DNA from: an alpha proteobacterium AAP38
Lineage (GTDB): Bacteria > Pseudomonadota > Alphaproteobacteria > Azospirillales > Azospirillaceae
Assembly (NCBI GenBank): GCA_001296005.1
Contig: LJHR01000009.1
Coordinates: forward strand, 558,001-622,000
Reading direction: 5' to 3'
Length of the DNA stretch: 64,000 nucleotides
Part shown: in pieces, positions 25,727 to 35,221 of the stretch
Layout: every line of letters starts with the position of its first letter
Position numbering within the stretch: the first letter of the stretch is position 1
Notes under the pieces: model-generated
Seen by the model: only the letters and a program-made list of their open reading frames with translations
Told to the model about the DNA's origin: nothing
The model's database searches: none
Translations under genes and position numbers: made by a program

Positions 25727-26398
25727 ATGCCCCTGAGACTTGCCCTGTTCGATTGCGACGGCACCCTGGTGGACAGCCAGCACGCCATCGTCGCCGCCAT
25801 GGAGGCGGGGTTTGCAGACCATGGCCTGGTACCGCCGCCGGCCCGCGACGTACGGCGCGTGGTCGGCCTGCCGCTGGTACAGGCGGTCGCCACCCTATCA
25901 CCCGATCTGACAGCCGAAGCGCATGAGGCCATATCAGAGGCGTACAAGGCCGCCTTCTACCGCAACCGCCTGGCCGGCACCCACCCGGAACCGTTGTTCG
26001 ATGGTGTGGTGGCGGCGCTGGACGCGCTGGAGGCGGCCGGGTTCGTTCTGGGTATCGCCACGGGCAAAAGCCGGCGCGGTCTGGATGCCACGCTGGCCCA
26101 TCATGGCTTGGCGCCGCGTTTCGTTACGTTGCAGACCAGCGACCGGGTGGCGGGAAAGCCCAGCCCCGACATGGTGTTCGCGGCCCTGGCCGAAAGCGGG
26201 GCGGAGGCGGCGGATACGGTCGTCATTGGGGATACCAGCTTTGACATCCTGATGGCCCGCAACGCCCGCGTCCGGTCCATCGGCGTGTCCTGGGGCTATC
26301 ACGCGGGGGCGGAACTGCTGGCGGCGGGTGCGGACCTTCTGGTGCATGAATATTCGGCCCTCCCCGGTGCGGTGACGGGCCTGTTGGTCAAGGATTGA
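25727..26398 (+). CDS. HAD-superfamily hydrolase, subfamily IA
   Basis: The 223-residue phosphatase has motif I FDCDGTLVDS (residues 8-17), motif II GIATGKS near 109, Lys motif AGKPSPDM and motif IV VIGDTSFDILMA. It is of the Gph/YjjG type and probably acts on phosphoglycolate or another small phosphate. The stop TGA overlaps the region just before the next gene, which it likely feeds translationally. No good ribosome-binding site precedes the ATG. Confidence 0.88.
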   Translation: MPLRLALFDCDGTLVDSQHAIVAAMEAGFADHGLVPPPARDVRRVVGLPLVQAVATLSPDLTAEAHEAISEAYKAAFYRNRLAGTHPEPLFDGVVAALDALEAAGFVLGIATGKSRRGLDATLAHHGLAPRFVTLQTSDRVAGKPSPDMVFAALAESGAEAADTVVIGDTSFDILMARNARVRSIGVSWGYHAGAELLAAGADLLVHEYSALPGAVTGLLVKD

Positions 26399-26403
26399 GG
26401 ATC

Positions 26404-27096
26404 ATGAAGCGCTTTTACCGCCAAGTGGAAACCATCGCCGCTGAAGGTGGCTTCACCCTGACCCTGGATGGCAAGCCGGTGCGCACGCCTGCCAAGCTGC
26501 CGTTGGTGGTGCCGACCCAGGCCCTGGCCGAGGCGATTGCCGCCGAATGGGCCGCCCAGGGGGATGAGGTGAAGCCCGCCACCATGCCGCTGACGCAGTT
26601 GGCCAGCACCAGCATCGACGGCGTGCGCGGCCGTCTGGAGGCGGTGGCCGAAGCATCCGCTGTCTATGGCGAAAGCGAACTGGTCTGTTACCGCGCTGAC
26701 GAGCCAGCGGAACTGGTGGAACGGCAGGCAACCTTGTGGAACCCACTGCTGGACTGGGCGGCCCGCCGCTATGACGCGCACCTGCTGATCGCCACCGGCA
26801 TCATCCACAGGCCGCAGCCACAAGGTGCGTTGAAGGCCCTGCGCGCCGCCGTGGACCAGTTGGATGAATGGCACCTGACGGCGTTGCAGAACACCATCGG
26901 CATCACAGGTTCGCTGCTGGTGTCCCTGGCCCTGATCGACCGCCATATCAATGCGGAACAGGCCTTCGATCTGGCCCAGCTGGATGAGAATTACCAGATC
27001 GAGAAATGGGGCGAGGATTGGGAAGCCGCCGACCGCCGCGCGGTGCAGCGCGCCGATCTGGCCCATACTGTCCGGTTCCTTGATTTGCTGCGCTGA
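26404..27096 (+). CDS. Atp12-family F1-ATPase assembly chaperone
   Basis: The 230-residue protein follows the Atp12 family: MKRFYRQV, LDGKPVRTPAK near residue 27, and the C-terminal LDENYQIEKWGEDWEAADRR. In mitochondria the homologue holds the alpha subunit of F1 during assembly; it is shared by alphaproteobacteria. ATG at 26404 is preferred, nine bases after AGGA; TTG at 26395 is possible. The gene runs behind the HAD gene as one operon. Confidence 0.9.
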   Translation: MKRFYRQVETIAAEGGFTLTLDGKPVRTPAKLPLVVPTQALAEAIAAEWAAQGDEVKPATMPLTQLASTSIDGVRGRLEAVAEASAVYGESELVCYRADEPAELVERQATLWNPLLDWAARRYDAHLLIATGIIHRPQPQGALKALRAAVDQLDEWHLTALQNTIGITGSLLVSLALIDRHINAEQAFDLAQLDENYQIEKWGEDWEAADRRAVQRADLAHTVRFLDLLR

Positions 27097-27142
27097 AGCA
27101 TTTCATTCCGCATTGCGCAAAATTTCAGGTGGCATTTCCAGT

Positions 27143-27173
27143 TGTCGCCAAACCTGATACAAGCTGTCGCCAA
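27143..27173. repeat. Direct repeat TGTCGCCAA upstream of the chemoreceptor gene
   Basis: TGTCGCCAA occurs at 27143-27151 and 27165-27173, 22 bp apart, about two helix turns. They lie 36 to 66 bp before the MCP start, where a regulator could bind. The role is inferred. Confidence 0.4.
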
Positions 27174-27208
27174 CAAAGATACGTATGTTCTTGGGGGGAC
27201 TGGTTGGG

Positions 27209-28819
27209 ATGCGGAATGATGAAGTCCGTGCAGTATTCGCACGTATTGGCAATGCTGTGGATGGCGCCGTAAATGCTTTGCAGCGCCGCCTGGATATCGA
27301 TGGATTAACTGCTTCCAGCCTGCGTTCCCTGATTGATGGCAGCTTGCCGGCGGACAAACAGGCGGAACTGGCCGCCGCATTCCGGGCTTCGGGCAAGTCT
27401 CCCGCCATGCTGGCGGCGGGTTTTGCGGCGGTACAGGCCGATCTGTCGGCGGCGCTGATCATGTCCTCCCGCTGGAAACAGGCGGCGGCTGTCGATGGTG
27501 TCCGGGTGCTGGGCGTGGTTCTGGCCGATGCACTGTCGGTGCTGCTGTCGCCGGTTGCCACCGCCAAGACCGCTGCCGGGCATTCAGCCCCCGATACGGC
27601 GGGCTTCATCGCCAGCCTGATGGACCGCACCGTCGATGTCGCCACGGCCATCAATGATGCCTCCATTGCCAATGCAGAAATGGTGGGGCAGTTGCGGGCC
27701 GTGGACAGCCAGGCGCAGGCCATTGCCGCCGCGACGGAAGAAACCGTCGCCGGCGTCAACGAAATCTCCGCCCGCAGCCAGGATGTGGCCCGGCTGGCGT
27801 CGGAGGCGCATGACGTGGCCGAAGGCGGGCGTCAGGCGGTTGCCAATGCCGTGCGCGGTATGGATGCCATTGCCGATGCGGTGGCGCAGAGCGCGTCGCG
27901 TGTGTCCGAACTGTCCGAAGCGTCCGACCGTATCCAGGACATCCTGGCCAGCATCGAGGCGATTGCCGCCCAGACCAACCTCCTGGCGCTCAACGCCACC
28001 ATCGAGGCGGCGCGCGCAGGCGAGGCCGGCAAGGGCTTTGCCGTGGTCGCGTCGGAGGTGAAAAGCCTTGCCAACCAGACAGGTCGCGCGACGGAGGATA
28101 TCCGTTCCCGTCTGGCGCATCTGCGCGCGGAAATGGCCACCATTGTCGGGTCGATGCAGGATGGCACCCGCGCCGTCGCCGCGGGGCAGGACCAGATGCG
28201 CGAGGTTTCGGCCCGGATCGATGATGTGACGACCCGCGTCGATACCACGACCGAACGCATGGCCGAAATCGCCGCCATCCTGCACCAGCAGACGGCGGCG
28301 GCGCAAGAAGTGGCCCAGGGCGTGACCGACATTGCCAGCCGGGCCGCGCGCAACAGCCAGGCCATCATGCGCAATGTCGATGCCACCAAGGGTGTGGAAT
28401 CGCTGCTGGGCAAGCAGCTATCCGACCTGATGAAGCAGGACATCCCCAACAAGATCGTGAAGATCGCCAAGGTCGACCACATCATGTGGAAGAAGCGGCT
28501 GGCCGACATGGTTGTGGGTTTGCAGACGCTGAACGCCGCCGAACTGGCACGCCACGACGCTTGCCGTCTGGGTAAATGGTACTATGGCGCCGGCTCACTG
28601 CCCCTTCGCGGGCACCCGGCCTTTGCGGGCCTGGAGGCGCCGCACAAGTCGGTGCATGAACATGGCATCCGCGCCGTCGAACTGTTCAATGCCGGCGACC
28701 TGGACGGGGCCATGAAGGAAATCGCCCTGGTGGAGGAAGCGTCCGAACGCGTCGTCGCACAACTGGACCGCTTGCAGAACGAGCCGGGGACGGCAACACA
28801 GCAAGCGGCTGGCTTCTAA
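27209..28819 (+). CDS. Soluble methyl-accepting chemotaxis protein with C-terminal CZB zinc-binding domain
   Basis: The 536-residue protein has no signal peptide or membrane helix. An alpha-helical N-terminal part (about 1-150) leads to an MCP signalling domain with the hairpin tip [22 protein letters not shown]-terminal chemoreceptor zinc-binding domain follows: [22 protein letters not shown], and PHKSVHEHG give the expected His-Cys-His ligands. CZB receptors sense zinc or hypochlorous acid-type oxidants in the cytoplasm. ATG at 27209 has GGGGGGA nine bases upstream; ATG at 27185 has no ribosome-binding site. No che genes are adjacent. Confidence 0.9.
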   Translation: MRNDEVRAVFARIGNAVDGAVNALQRRLDIDGLTASSLRSLIDGSLPADKQAELAAAFRASGKSPAMLAAGFAAVQADLSAALIMSSRWKQAAAVDGVRVLGVVLADALSVLLSPVATAKTAAGHSAPDTAGFIASLMDRTVDVATAINDASIANAEMVGQLRAVDSQAQAIAAATEETVAGVNEISARSQDVARLASEAHDVAEGGRQAVANAVRGMDAIADAVAQSASRVSELSEASDRIQDILASIEAIAAQTNLLALNATIEAARAGEAGKGFAVVASEVKSLANQTGRATEDIRSRLAHLRAEMATIVGSMQDGTRAVAAGQDQMREVSARIDDVTTRVDTTTERMAEIAAILHQQTAAAQEVAQGVTDIASRAARNSQAIMRNVDATKGVESLLGKQLSDLMKQDIPNKIVKIAKVDHIMWKKRLADMVVGLQTLNAAELARHDACRLGKWYYGAGSLPLRGHPAFAGLEAPHKSVHEHGIRAVELFNAGDLDGAMKEIALVEEASERVVAQLDRLQNEPGTATQQAAGF

Positions 28820-28824
28820 GGCGC

Positions 28825-30906
28825 TCACCCCGACCGCAGGTATTTCACGGCCGCATCCCGCTCGAACAGGTAGAGCAGGGTGCGCAGGGCTTTGCCTCGG
28901 TCGGACTCCAGTTCTGGGTCGCGGTTGACGATCAGGCGAGCATCGTCGCGGGCCACGGCCAGCAATTCGCCATGCACCGCGACATCGGCCAGCCGGAACT
29001 CGGGAATGCCCGACTGTTTGGTGCCCAGCATTTCGCCGGCACCACGCAGTTCCAGGTCCTTCTCCGCGATGATGAAACCGTCCTCGGTATCCTTCATCAC
29101 CTGCAGACGCTGCCGCGCCACCTCGCCCAGCGGCTGGTAATAGAGCAGCAGGCAGGTGCTGGCCCCCGTGCCACGCCCGACGCGGCCACGCAGCTGGTGC
29201 AGCTGCGCCAGACCGAAACGCTCGGCATGTTCGATCACCATGATGGTCGCTTCGGGCACATTCACGCCCACCTCGATCACGGTCGTGGCGACCAGAACGT
29301 CCAGGCGCCCTTCGGCAAACGCTGCCATGACGGCATCCTTGTCCGGCCCCTTCATCTTGCCATGGATCAGGCCGACACGGTCGCCCAGCCGTTCCACCAG
29401 GGTGGCATGGCGGTGCGTGGCGGCGGCAAGGTCAACCTGTTCGCTTTCCTCCACCAAGGGGCAGACCCAATAGATGCGCTGGCCCGACGCAATGGCGCGG
29501 GCAAGTCCGCCCGCGACCTCGTCCAGGCGGTCGGCATGCATGACCACCGTCTTCACCGGCTGCCGGCCCGGCGGCTTTTCGTCCAGGCGCGAGACGTCCA
29601 TGTCGCCATAGACGGTCAGGGTCAGGGTGCGGGGGATGGGCGTGGCCGTCATCACCAGCGTATCGACGCCACGCCCCTTGGCCGCCAGTTGCAGGCGCTG
29701 ATGCACGCCGAACTTATGCTGTTCATCGATGACGGCGACCGCCAGATCGGCAAAGGCCACCTCCTCCTGGAACAGGGCGTGGGTCCCGACCAGGATATCA
29801 ATCTCCCCCGCCGCCAGCCGTTCCAGCAGGGCCGCCCGCGCCTTGCCCTTGTCGCGGCCCGTCAGGACGGCAAGGCGCACGCCGGCCGCCGCGCACAGGG
29901 GGGTAAGCGTTTCGACATGTTGTCGCGCCAGGATTTCGGTGGGCGCCATCAGGGCCGCCTGCGCGCCCGTTTCCACGGCATTCAGCATGCACATCAGGGC
30001 GACGATGGTCTTGCCGCTGCCCACATCGCCCTGCAGCAGGCGCAGCATGCGCGACGGGTCTTCCATATCGGCGAAAATCTCCGCCAGCGACCGCTCCTGT
30101 GCCCCCGTCAGACGATAGGGCAGGGCCGCTGCCACGGCGGCGCGCAGCCGACCGTCGCCCTTCGTCACCCGTCCCGTCAACTTGCGCTGCTGTGCGCGAA
30201 CCAGCACCAGGGCCAGCTGGTTGGCCAGCAGCTCATCAAAGGCCAGCCGTTGGCGCACCGGGCCCAGCGGGTTGATATCCGCCTCATCCACCGGGTTGTG
30301 CAGGCGGGTCAGGGCGGCGTGCCAATCGGGCCAGTTCCGCGCCTTCAGCCAGGCCGCATCCTGCCATTCCGGCAGTTCCGGCGCGCGGGTCAGAGCTGCC
30401 TGGATGGCGGTGCGCAGCGGCTTGGGGTTCAGCCCGCCGGTCAGCGGATATGTCGGTTCCGTCGCCGATGGCGGTGCGCCTTCATCCGCCGGGGCGGCGT
30501 GGTCGGGATGGGCGATCTGAAGGTGATTATTATAATACTCCGCCTTGCCGGAGACGGTGATCTTCGTCCCCACCGGCAGCTTGTTCTCCAGCCAGTCGCC
30601 CTTGATATGGAAATAGACCAGATCCATCGCACCCGTATGGTCGGTGCAGCGGATGCGATAGGGGCGGCTGGGCGACAGCGAAGGGGCATGCCCATCCACC
30701 CGCACCGTCAGCACCACATGCCGCCCGTCGGGCGCCTCGGCAATGCTGGGCACCTGGATGCGGTCCACCACGCCCGTGGGCTTGTGCCACAGCAGGTCGA
30801 CCACATGCGGGCCCGCCAGCTTTTCCGCCAGCTTGCCAAGGCGCGGGCCCAGGCCGGGCAGGCTGGTCACGGGTGCGAACAGGGGAAACAGGATGGCGGG
30901 ACGCAA
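28825..30906 (-). CDS. recG: ATP-dependent DNA helicase RecG
   Basis: The 693-residue branch-migrating helicase has an N-terminal wedge/OB region, Walker A GDVGSGKT near 300, the DEQH box (VIDEQHKFG), TATPIPRTL and a C-terminal helicase domain ending with the TRG-type segment QLRGRVGRG. It remodels stalled forks and recombination intermediates. The divergent sdhE is a common alphaproteobacterial neighbour. Confidence 0.96.
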   Translation of the reverse strand: MRPAILFPLFAPVTSLPGLGPRLGKLAEKLAGPHVVDLLWHKPTGVVDRIQVPSIAEAPDGRHVVLTVRVDGHAPSLSPSRPYRIRCTDHTGAMDLVYFHIKGDWLENKLPVGTKITVSGKAEYYNNHLQIAHPDHAAPADEGAPPSATEPTYPLTGGLNPKPLRTAIQAALTRAPELPEWQDAAWLKARNWPDWHAALTRLHNPVDEADINPLGPVRQRLAFDELLANQLALVLVRAQQRKLTGRVTKGDGRLRAAVAAALPYRLTGAQERSLAEIFADMEDPSRMLRLLQGDVGSGKTIVALMCMLNAVETGAQAALMAPTEILARQHVETLTPLCAAAGVRLAVLTGRDKGKARAALLERLAAGEIDILVGTHALFQEEVAFADLAVAVIDEQHKFGVHQRLQLAAKGRGVDTLVMTATPIPRTLTLTVYGDMDVSRLDEKPPGRQPVKTVVMHADRLDEVAGGLARAIASGQRIYWVCPLVEESEQVDLAAATHRHATLVERLGDRVGLIHGKMKGPDKDAVMAAFAEGRLDVLVATTVIEVGVNVPEATIMVIEHAERFGLAQLHQLRGRVGRGTGASTCLLLYYQPLGEVARQRLQVMKDTEDGFIIAEKDLELRGAGEMLGTKQSGIPEFRLADVAVHGELLAVARDDARLIVNRDPELESDRGKALRTLLYLFERDAAVKYLRSG

Positions 30907-31000
30907 GGGCTGACCCTATCTGACACAAACGGGGCAGGGGACGGCTGACAGCCGGCCCCACAGGTTCTATATCAAAGCCCAGCCTCAAACCGGAACCAAG

Positions 31001-31276
31001 ATGATGATCGATCTTCCCGACGCCGACCTGTCCCCCCGCCGCAAGCGCCTGATCTTCCGCAGCGACCATCGCGGCACCAAGGAAATGGACCTGCTGCTGG
31101 GCAGCTTCGCCCGCAAACATATCGCCACGATGGACGAGGCGATGGTCGACCGGTTCGAGGTGCTGTTGGAAATGTCCGACCCCGACCTCTATAACTGGAT
31201 CACCGGTCAGGAACCGACGCCACCGGAATGGGACGACGCGCTGATGGACATGCTGAAGGCGCACCGGTACGGGTGA
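31001..31276 (+). CDS. sdhE: Succinate dehydrogenase assembly factor SdhE
   Basis: The 91-residue protein is one DUF339 domain with the conserved HRGTKEMD (RGxxE) motif near residue 23. It helps covalent FAD attachment to SdhA. The length and the WITG segment near residue 65 fit the family. No sdh genes are in the window. It converges on parE. Confidence 0.92.
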   Translation: MMIDLPDADLSPRRKRLIFRSDHRGTKEMDLLLGSFARKHIATMDEAMVDRFEVLLEMSDPDLYNWITGQEPTPPEWDDALMDMLKAHRYG

Positions 31277-31314
31277 GGCGCTTGGGTGTGTGGCGGCTAC
31301 CTTTAGCCCATCCG

Positions 31315-33306
31315 TCACACATCCAAATCCTGCGCAAATTTCGCATTCTCAGTGATGAACTTGAACCGCAGCTCCGGCTTGCGGCCCATCAGGCTTTCCA
31401 CCAGGGCCTTGGTCTCTTCGACATCGTCCTTCTGGTCGGGGTCGCGCAGGTCGGGGACCACGACGCGCAGCAGGGTGCGCTTGGAGGGGTCCATGGTGGT
31501 TTCCTTCAACTGCGCGGGCGGCATTTCGCCCAGGCCCTTGAAGCGGCTGATTTCCACCTTGCCCTTGACCGACTTGAAGACGGTCTTCATCAACTCGTCC
31601 TTATGCGCATCGTCGCGGGCATAACGCGTGTTGCCGCCGCCGGCCAGACGGTAGAGCGGCGGCAGGGCCAGATACAGGTGGCCCTGCTGGATCAGGCCCG
31701 GCATCTCCCGATAGAAGAAGGTCATCAGCAGCGAGGCGATGTGGGCACCGTCGACATCGGCGTCGGTCATGATGATGACGCGCTCGTACCGCAGCTTGTC
31801 GGCGCTGAACTCCTTGCCGGTACCACAACCCAGCGCCTGGGCCAGATCAGCCAGTTCCTGATTGCCGCGCAGCTTGTCCACGCTGGCCGAGGCGACGTTC
31901 AGGATCTTGCCGCGCAGGGGAAGGATGGCCTGGGTGTCGCGGCGGCGGGCCTGCTTGGCGGAACCGCCGGCCGAATCGCCCTCCACGATGAAAATCTCGG
32001 TATCCTCGGCACTCTGCCGCGAACAATCGGCCAGCTTGCCGGGCAGGCGCAGGCGGCGGGTCGGCGTCTTGCGCGCCATCTCCTTCTGCGCTTTCTTGCG
32101 CGCCCGCTCTTCCGCCTTTTCGATCAGCCGCTCAATCAGGGCCTTGGCGGCGTCGGGCGATCCCGACAGCCAATGGTCGAACCGATCCTTGATGGCGCTT
32201 TCGGTCAGCTTCTGCGCGTCGGCGCTGACCAGCCGTTCCTTGGTCTGGCCCTGGAAATGCGGGTCGCGGATGAAGACGGAAAGCAGGATTGTGGCACCTT
32301 CCATCACATCATCCGCCGTGATGGTGGCAGCCCGCTTGTTACCCGACATCTCGCCATAGGATTTGATGCCGCGGGTCAGGGCACCGCGCAGCCCCACCTC
32401 ATGCGTGCCGCCCAACGGGGTGGGGATAGTGTTGCAATAGGTGTGGCTGAAGCCCTCATCATCCTCCGGCCAGGCAATGGCCCATTCCACACGGCCCGCA
32501 TCGCCAGGGAAATCGGCCTGTCCGGCAAAGGGCAAGGGGGTGACGGTGGTCCGGCTTTTCAGGGTACCGTTCAGATAATCCAGCAGGCCATTGGGGAAAT
32601 GCAGCACCTCCGCCGCCGGCACGCCGCTGTCGGCGCTGATCAGGGCGGTGTCGCAGGACCAGCGGATTTCCACGCCGCGATAGAGATACGCCTTGGACCG
32701 GCACAGCCGGTACAGCCGTTCCGGCTTGAAATGCGCGTCGGGTCCGAAAATCTCGGCATCGGGATGGAAGCTGACGGTGGTGCCGCGACGATTCTGTACC
32801 GCACCCGCATGGGTCAGCGGCCCCAGCGGCAGCCCGCGTGAGAAGGTCTGTGTGAAGAGCTGCCGGTCGCGCGCCACCTCCACATGCAGGCGGTCGGACA
32901 GGGCATTCACGACGGCCGAACCGACGCCATGCAAACCGCCCGAGGTCGCGTACACCTTGCCGGAGAACTTGCCGCCGGAATGCAGTGTGGTGAAGATCAC
33001 TTCCAGCGCCGACTTGCCGGGATATTTGGGATGCTCATCCGTCGGGATGCCACGGCCATTGTCGCGCACCGTGACCGTCCCGTCGGCTGACAGGTCCAGG
33101 TCGATGCGGCTGGCATGGCCGGCCACCGCCTCATCCATGGCGTTGTCCAGGATCTCGGCCACCAGATGGTGCAGGGCGCGGTCGTCGGTCCCGCCGATAT
33201 ACATGCCGGGACGGCGGCGAACGGGTTCCAGCCCCTCCAGGACCTCGATGTCCTGGGCGGAATAGCTGTCTTGCTTGGCGGCGGAGTTCTGGAAGAGGTC
33301 GCTCAT
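31315..33306 (-). CDS. parE: DNA topoisomerase IV subunit B
   Basis: The 663-residue type IIA topoisomerase ATPase subunit has the GHKL pocket (EILDNAMDEA, RDNGRGIP), the Toprim EGDSAGGSA and the metal residues DADVDGAHI. It decatenates daughter chromosomes together with ParC, which is outside the window. ParE is preferred over GyrB because it lacks the GyrB insert and is shorter than about 800 residues. A GGAGAT dyad at 33342-33358 lies in the divergent gap to the thioesterase gene. Confidence 0.92.
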   Translation of the reverse strand: MSDLFQNSAAKQDSYSAQDIEVLEGLEPVRRRPGMYIGGTDDRALHHLVAEILDNAMDEAVAGHASRIDLDLSADGTVTVRDNGRGIPTDEHPKYPGKSALEVIFTTLHSGGKFSGKVYATSGGLHGVGSAVVNALSDRLHVEVARDRQLFTQTFSRGLPLGPLTHAGAVQNRRGTTVSFHPDAEIFGPDAHFKPERLYRLCRSKAYLYRGVEIRWSCDTALISADSGVPAAEVLHFPNGLLDYLNGTLKSRTTVTPLPFAGQADFPGDAGRVEWAIAWPEDDEGFSHTYCNTIPTPLGGTHEVGLRGALTRGIKSYGEMSGNKRAATITADDVMEGATILLSVFIRDPHFQGQTKERLVSADAQKLTESAIKDRFDHWLSGSPDAAKALIERLIEKAEERARKKAQKEMARKTPTRRLRLPGKLADCSRQSAEDTEIFIVEGDSAGGSAKQARRRDTQAILPLRGKILNVASASVDKLRGNQELADLAQALGCGTGKEFSADKLRYERVIIMTDADVDGAHIASLLMTFFYREMPGLIQQGHLYLALPPLYRLAGGGNTRYARDDAHKDELMKTVFKSVKGKVEISRFKGLGEMPPAQLKETTMDPSKRTLLRVVVPDLRDPDQKDDVEETKALVESLMGRKPELRFKFITENAKFAQDLDV

Positions 33307-33405
33307 GCGCCATTATAGGAATGGGTCGGGGTCTTGTTCAAGGAGATGCGGTATCTCCCGATGACATAGACCCCTACATTTTGATGAAAGAGGGAGTTTC
33401 AGGGC

Positions 33406-33810
33406 ATGAGCCAGGAACGGATGCCGGATTTTGACCGCGATGCGCCCTCCATGCGCACCTTCGCCATGCCCGCCGATCTGAACGGCAACGGGCAGGTGTT
33501 CGGCGGCTGGGTGATGTCGCAGATGGACTTGGCCGGGGCCGCGCCCGCCGTGCGCGTGGCGCGCGGGCCGGTGGCGACGATCGGCGTGGAGGCCATGAAG
33601 TTCCACCGCCCCGTCGCCGTGGGCGACGAGGTGAACTGCTACACAGAGGTGGAGCGGATCGGCAACACCTCCATCCGGGTGCGCGTCGATGTCTGGGTCC
33701 GCCGCTATGACGGCACCGCCTATAAGGTGACGGAGGGTGTGTTCACCTATGTCGCCCTGGGCAAGGATGGCCGTCCGCGTCCGGTGGTGCCAGGGTCGGT
33801 ATCGGTTTAA
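33406..33810 (+). CDS. Acyl-CoA thioesterase, YciA type (hotdog fold)
   Basis: The 134-residue protein has the hotdog signature NGNGQVFGGWVMSQMDLAG, with the catalytic Asp near residue 44, and KFHRPVAVGDEV further on. The family hydrolyses medium- and short-chain acyl-CoA. It is transcribed apart from parE and its 3' end overlaps yiiM by 4 bp on the opposite strand. Confidence 0.9.
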   Translation: MSQERMPDFDRDAPSMRTFAMPADLNGNGQVFGGWVMSQMDLAGAAPAVRVARGPVATIGVEAMKFHRPVAVGDEVNCYTEVERIGNTSIRVRVDVWVRRYDGTAYKVTEGVFTYVALGKDGRPRPVVPGSVSV

Positions 33811-34496
33811 CTGCCCCCCAACCGGCGCTCCCAATCCTCCACGGCGGCATTGGCCAGCCGGTTGGCGGCCAGACGCTGCAGGCCCGCGCTGGCGCCGGGC
33901 AGGGTGGACAGTTCGGCCAAGGCGTCGCGGTTCAACGTGTCCACATAAAGGGTGCGGAGCGCGCGGGCCAGCGTCCAGGCGGGGTTTGGCCGGTCGATCA
34001 GGCGCAATTCGTCGCCGGCCTGGACCTCGCCTTCCTCCAGCACGCGGTAGTACCAGCCGGTACGCCCCGTCTTCTGCACCAGACGCGGCAGGGTGGGCAG
34101 GCCGAACCGCACGCCCAGTTTCCAGCAGGGCTGCCGCGATTGCGCAATCTGCAACCGGGCGGTGCCCAGCGCCACCACATCGCCCAGGCAGACATCCGCC
34201 TCCATCAGGCCCGCGACCGACAGGTTTTCGCCAAACGCCCCCGCTTTCGACAGGTGTGCCGCCATCGCCGGCTGCTCCGCGGCCCAGACGGCATAATGAT
34301 CATGCGGGTAAAGATGGATGGCCTTGTCCGGGCCGCCATGCACCTTGGTATCGCCCACGGCATCGCCGGTCAGCCCCAGCATGGTGACGCGCACAGGACC
34401 GGTGACGGGGCGACGGCTGGCAATGGAACTGGGCACGGCCTTGTCGCCCAGCGGCTGCGGCGTGCCGGTCAGCAGGTGGGACAGAATGATGCTCAT
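33807..34496 (-). CDS. yiiM: MOSC-domain protein YiiM
   Basis: The 229-residue protein has a MOSC domain (sulfur-carrier domain related to MoCo sulfurases) with GDTKVHGG near residue 47, GENLSV near 89 and the conserved Cys in SRQPCWKLG near 123, followed by a 3-alpha domain. YiiM relatives act with molybdenum-cofactor-dependent N-hydroxylated base reduction. Its ATG overlaps the stop of the MarR gene, so the two are coupled and share regulation. A link to molybdenum enzymes such as the oxidoreductase at 45699-48401 is speculative. Confidence 0.85.
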   Translation of the reverse strand: MSIILSHLLTGTPQPLGDKAVPSSIASRRPVTGPVRVTMLGLTGDAVGDTKVHGGPDKAIHLYPHDHYAVWAAEQPAMAAHLSKAGAFGENLSVAGLMEADVCLGDVVALGTARLQIAQSRQPCWKLGVRFGLPTLPRLVQKTGRTGWYYRVLEEGEVQAGDELRLIDRPNPAWTLARALRTLYVDTLNRDALAELSTLPGASAGLQRLAANRLANAAVEDWERRLGGS

Positions 34497-35161
34497 CGCA
34501 CCTCTCCACGATCATTCAGGAAGCCGGCCCAGACCTCGTTCGCGACGGGAATGGGGGCGGGAGATTGTTCGGGGCAATCCAGGCGCAGATGCCGGTCACC
34601 CAGCGGCGCGCCCACGAAATGGCAATGGTGCGGTTGATCGGATCCCGGATTCACATTCGGCTGGAAGTATTTGCAATCCAAGCACATTTTGCTGGGCGCG
34701 ATATGGCCGGCCCGTTGCAGCGTGCGGATCAGGCGCAGCATCAGACGCAGCAATGACAGTTGGTCCGACGCCGGCATATCGCCCAGCGCATCGATCAGGA
34801 ATACAGGGCCACCGCCGAACCGGTCGGCAAGCGCCAGACCAGCACGGGTGGCCAGCACCAGATTGCCGCGCCCGTCATCGGGGGCGGCCACACGGGCTGC
34901 CAGACCTTTCTGGATCAGGGTGGTCGTCGCCTCGCTGGCCGTTGGGGCCTTCACCCCGATGCGGGCCGCAATGGTGACGGGGCGCAGACCGTCGGGATTG
35001 TCACGCAGCAGGGTCAGGATGCGGGCCTGCGTCGCCGTCAGGCCGTGGGGCGTGGCATCGCGCCAGTCATTGGCCTTCAACGCCGCCGCCACCCGAACGA
35101 ACCCGTCGGCCAGACGGTTCGCCGCCGGCTCGCTCAACCGGTCGAACATGTCATTGATCAT
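34493..35161 (-). CDS. MarR-family regulator with C-terminal cysteine/histidine cluster
   Basis: The 222-residue protein has a MarR winged-helix region at about 40-100 (VTIAARIGVKAPTASEATT). A C-terminal tail of about 70 residues follows, with C160-x2-C163, HHCH (178-181, Cys180) and C196. Four cysteines and adjacent histidines suggest an Fe-S cluster or zinc site, so the regulator may sense redox or metal. It overlaps yiiM by 4 bp as its first gene, and a promoter with an embedded dyad lies just upstream. Plain MarR proteins are about 140 residues, so the tail is a real extension. Confidence 0.8.
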   Translation of the reverse strand: MINDMFDRLSEPAANRLADGFVRVAAALKANDWRDATPHGLTATQARILTLLRDNPDGLRPVTIAARIGVKAPTASEATTTLIQKGLAARVAAPDDGRGNLVLATRAGLALADRFGGGPVFLIDALGDMPASDQLSLLRLMLRLIRTLQRAGHIAPSKMCLDCKYFQPNVNPGSDQPHHCHFVGAPLGDRHLRLDCPEQSPAPIPVANEVWAGFLNDRGEVR

Positions 35162-35188
35162 GATGCCCCGCGCAAAGGTTGCACTCAG

Positions 35189-35217
35189 GGTATATTCGGA
35201 CTCCGACGTTACTGCAA
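35189..35217 (-). promoter_or_regulatory. Promoter with embedded dyad ahead of the marR-yiiM operon
   Basis: On the minus strand TTGCAG (35217-35212) is followed after 17 bp by TATACC (35194-35189). The spacer contains the perfect palindrome TCGGA-C-TCCGA (35196-35206), a likely binding site for the MarR protein itself. The promoter lies 28 bp before the start codon. Confidence 0.55.
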
Positions 35218-35221
35218 GGGG

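Noticed and set aside
27130-27147. Sigma-54-like TGGCAT...TTGT ahead of the chemoreceptor gene
   Set aside because: The spacing between GG and the expected GC is wrong by one base and the GC is GT.
28972-30948. Long open frame antisense to recG
   Set aside because: The 658-codon frame is opposite a clear recG and reads as His/Gly/Gln-rich, typical of GC-rich shadow frames.
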